Source: CAJUOR01 sp964596105
GTDB lineage: Bacteria; Bacillota_I; Bacilli_A; Erysipelotrichales; Coprobacillaceae
Length of the DNA: 6,608 bases
Direction: 5' to 3'
NCBI GenBank assembly: GCA_964596105.1
Contig: CAZQRT010000068.1
Location: 1 to 6,608 of the forward strand
Below are positions 6,091 to 6,608 of the stretch, piece by piece (position 1 is the first letter of the stretch; every line of letters begins with the position of its first letter). A model generated the notes under the pieces. That model saw only the letters and a list, made by a program, of their open reading frames with translations. It ran no database searches and was not told the origin of the DNA. The position numbers and the translations under genes are program-made.

Positions 6091-6102
6091 TGTGAAGAAA
6101 AA

Positions 6103-6608
6103 ATGGTCGATCCTTTCAATAAAATCAGCGCGGAAGATCAAAATGAGCTGTTCAGAATTTTAGAGGCGCAATTTTTTTCCTTTGAAAAAGGCGAGCGCAT
6201 CCTCGCCAAAATCCATCCCCAGAACCTCATCTGCATCATTTTATCCGGGCGCGTCCAGATCATCCGCACCGATTATGAGGGCAACCGCGTGATCACCGAG
6301 GACCTCCGCCAGAATGAACTGTTCGGTTCGCGCATCTCGTTCATCGACGACGAGTGCGACATCATCGCCAAACAGAAGACCAGGCTTCTGGTCTTCGATG
6401 ATTACAGCCTCTTCAACTACCGCCACAGCGACGAGCCGTGCTATCACCAGTTCATCCTGAATCTTCTGGAAATCACGACATCCATTATTGTGAACCGAAA
6501 TGAGCGCATCAAAATCCTGACCCGCAAAACCATCCGCAACCGCCTTTTGGAATACTTTGCCATCACCGCGAAAAATCAGTCTGAAACCAACAACCGCACC
6601 TTGTATCT
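6103..6608 (+). CDS. Crp/Fnr-family transcriptional regulator (3' end outside window)
   Basis: The first 168 residues are present and the frame is open to the window end. An N-terminal cyclic-nucleotide-binding-type beta barrel covers about residues 20-105, with ILSGRVQIIRTDYEGNRVI (46-64) and NELFGS (71-76) as its recognisable blocks. The dimerisation helix follows at about 113-139, and LTRKTIRNRLLEYF (139-152) is the family's hinge and first helix of the winged helix-turn-helix domain. The recognition helix is beyond the window. The phosphate-binding cassette of cAMP-responsive Crp (GE...R-S/T) is not conserved: the segment after FG is SRISFIDDECD. There is no FNR-like N-terminal cysteine cluster; the only cysteines are 44, 85 and 113. 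The effector is therefore unknown. It is divergent from nrdDG, across a gap holding a perfect palindrome, so control of nrdDG and of itself is likely. Confidence 0.88.
   Translation, partial: MVDPFNKISAEDQNELFRILEAQFFSFEKGERILAKIHPQNLICIILSGRVQIIRTDYEGNRVITEDLRQNELFGSRISFIDDECDIIAKQKTRLLVFDDYSLFNYRHSDEPCYHQFILNLLEITTSIIVNRNERIKILTRKTIRNRLLEYFAITAKNQSETNNRTLY

Overview
The window looks like a chromosomal stretch from an anaerobic or facultatively anaerobic Firmicute-type (Bacillota) bacterium of roughly 50% GC. The reasons are near-consensus sigma-A-type promoters, strong AAGGAGG-like Shine-Dalgarno sites, short intergenic gaps, intrinsic terminators with U-tracts, and an oxygen-sensitive class III ribonucleotide reductase. 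A member of the Erysipelotrichaceae or a related family would fit, but that is a guess from style and not a demonstrated placement.

Layout. (a) 1-198 is the 3' end of an unrecognised plus-strand gene. It closes with a bidirectional terminator (206-236) shared with (b), a minus-strand D-2-hydroxyacid dehydrogenase (253-1260). (c) A compact divergent promoter region (about 1261-1384) holds two back-to-back promoters, both with a perfect TTGACA -35 box. (d) A plus-strand pair, 1385-3267, encodes an MFS transporter of the LacY/MFS_1_like kind. It is coupled through an ATGA overlap to a PHP-domain histidinol-phosphatase-family enzyme. (e) Two tail-to-tail terminators lie at 3268-3324. (f) A minus-strand nrdD-nrdG operon (3323-5988) encodes the anaerobic ribonucleoside-triphosphate reductase and its radical-SAM activase, joined by a TAATG overlap. 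(g) A second divergent region (5989-6102) contains a perfect TGTTGC-N4-GCAACA palindrome. (h) A plus-strand Crp/Fnr-family regulator starts at 6103 and is cut by the window end.

How the parts fit. NrdG places the glycyl radical on NrdD, which then makes deoxynucleotides without oxygen. The adjacent divergent Crp/Fnr regulator probably controls this operon. The palindrome is centred 41.5 bp upstream of the predicted nrdD transcription start, the classical class II activator position, and it also overlaps the likely -35 region of the regulator's own promoter. The dehydrogenase and the transporter/phosphatase pair share a divergent regulatory gap, but nothing in the sequence ties them to one pathway. 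I see no mobile element, CRISPR array, RNA gene or clear new system. The most original observation is the inferred regulatory architecture at 5989-6102.
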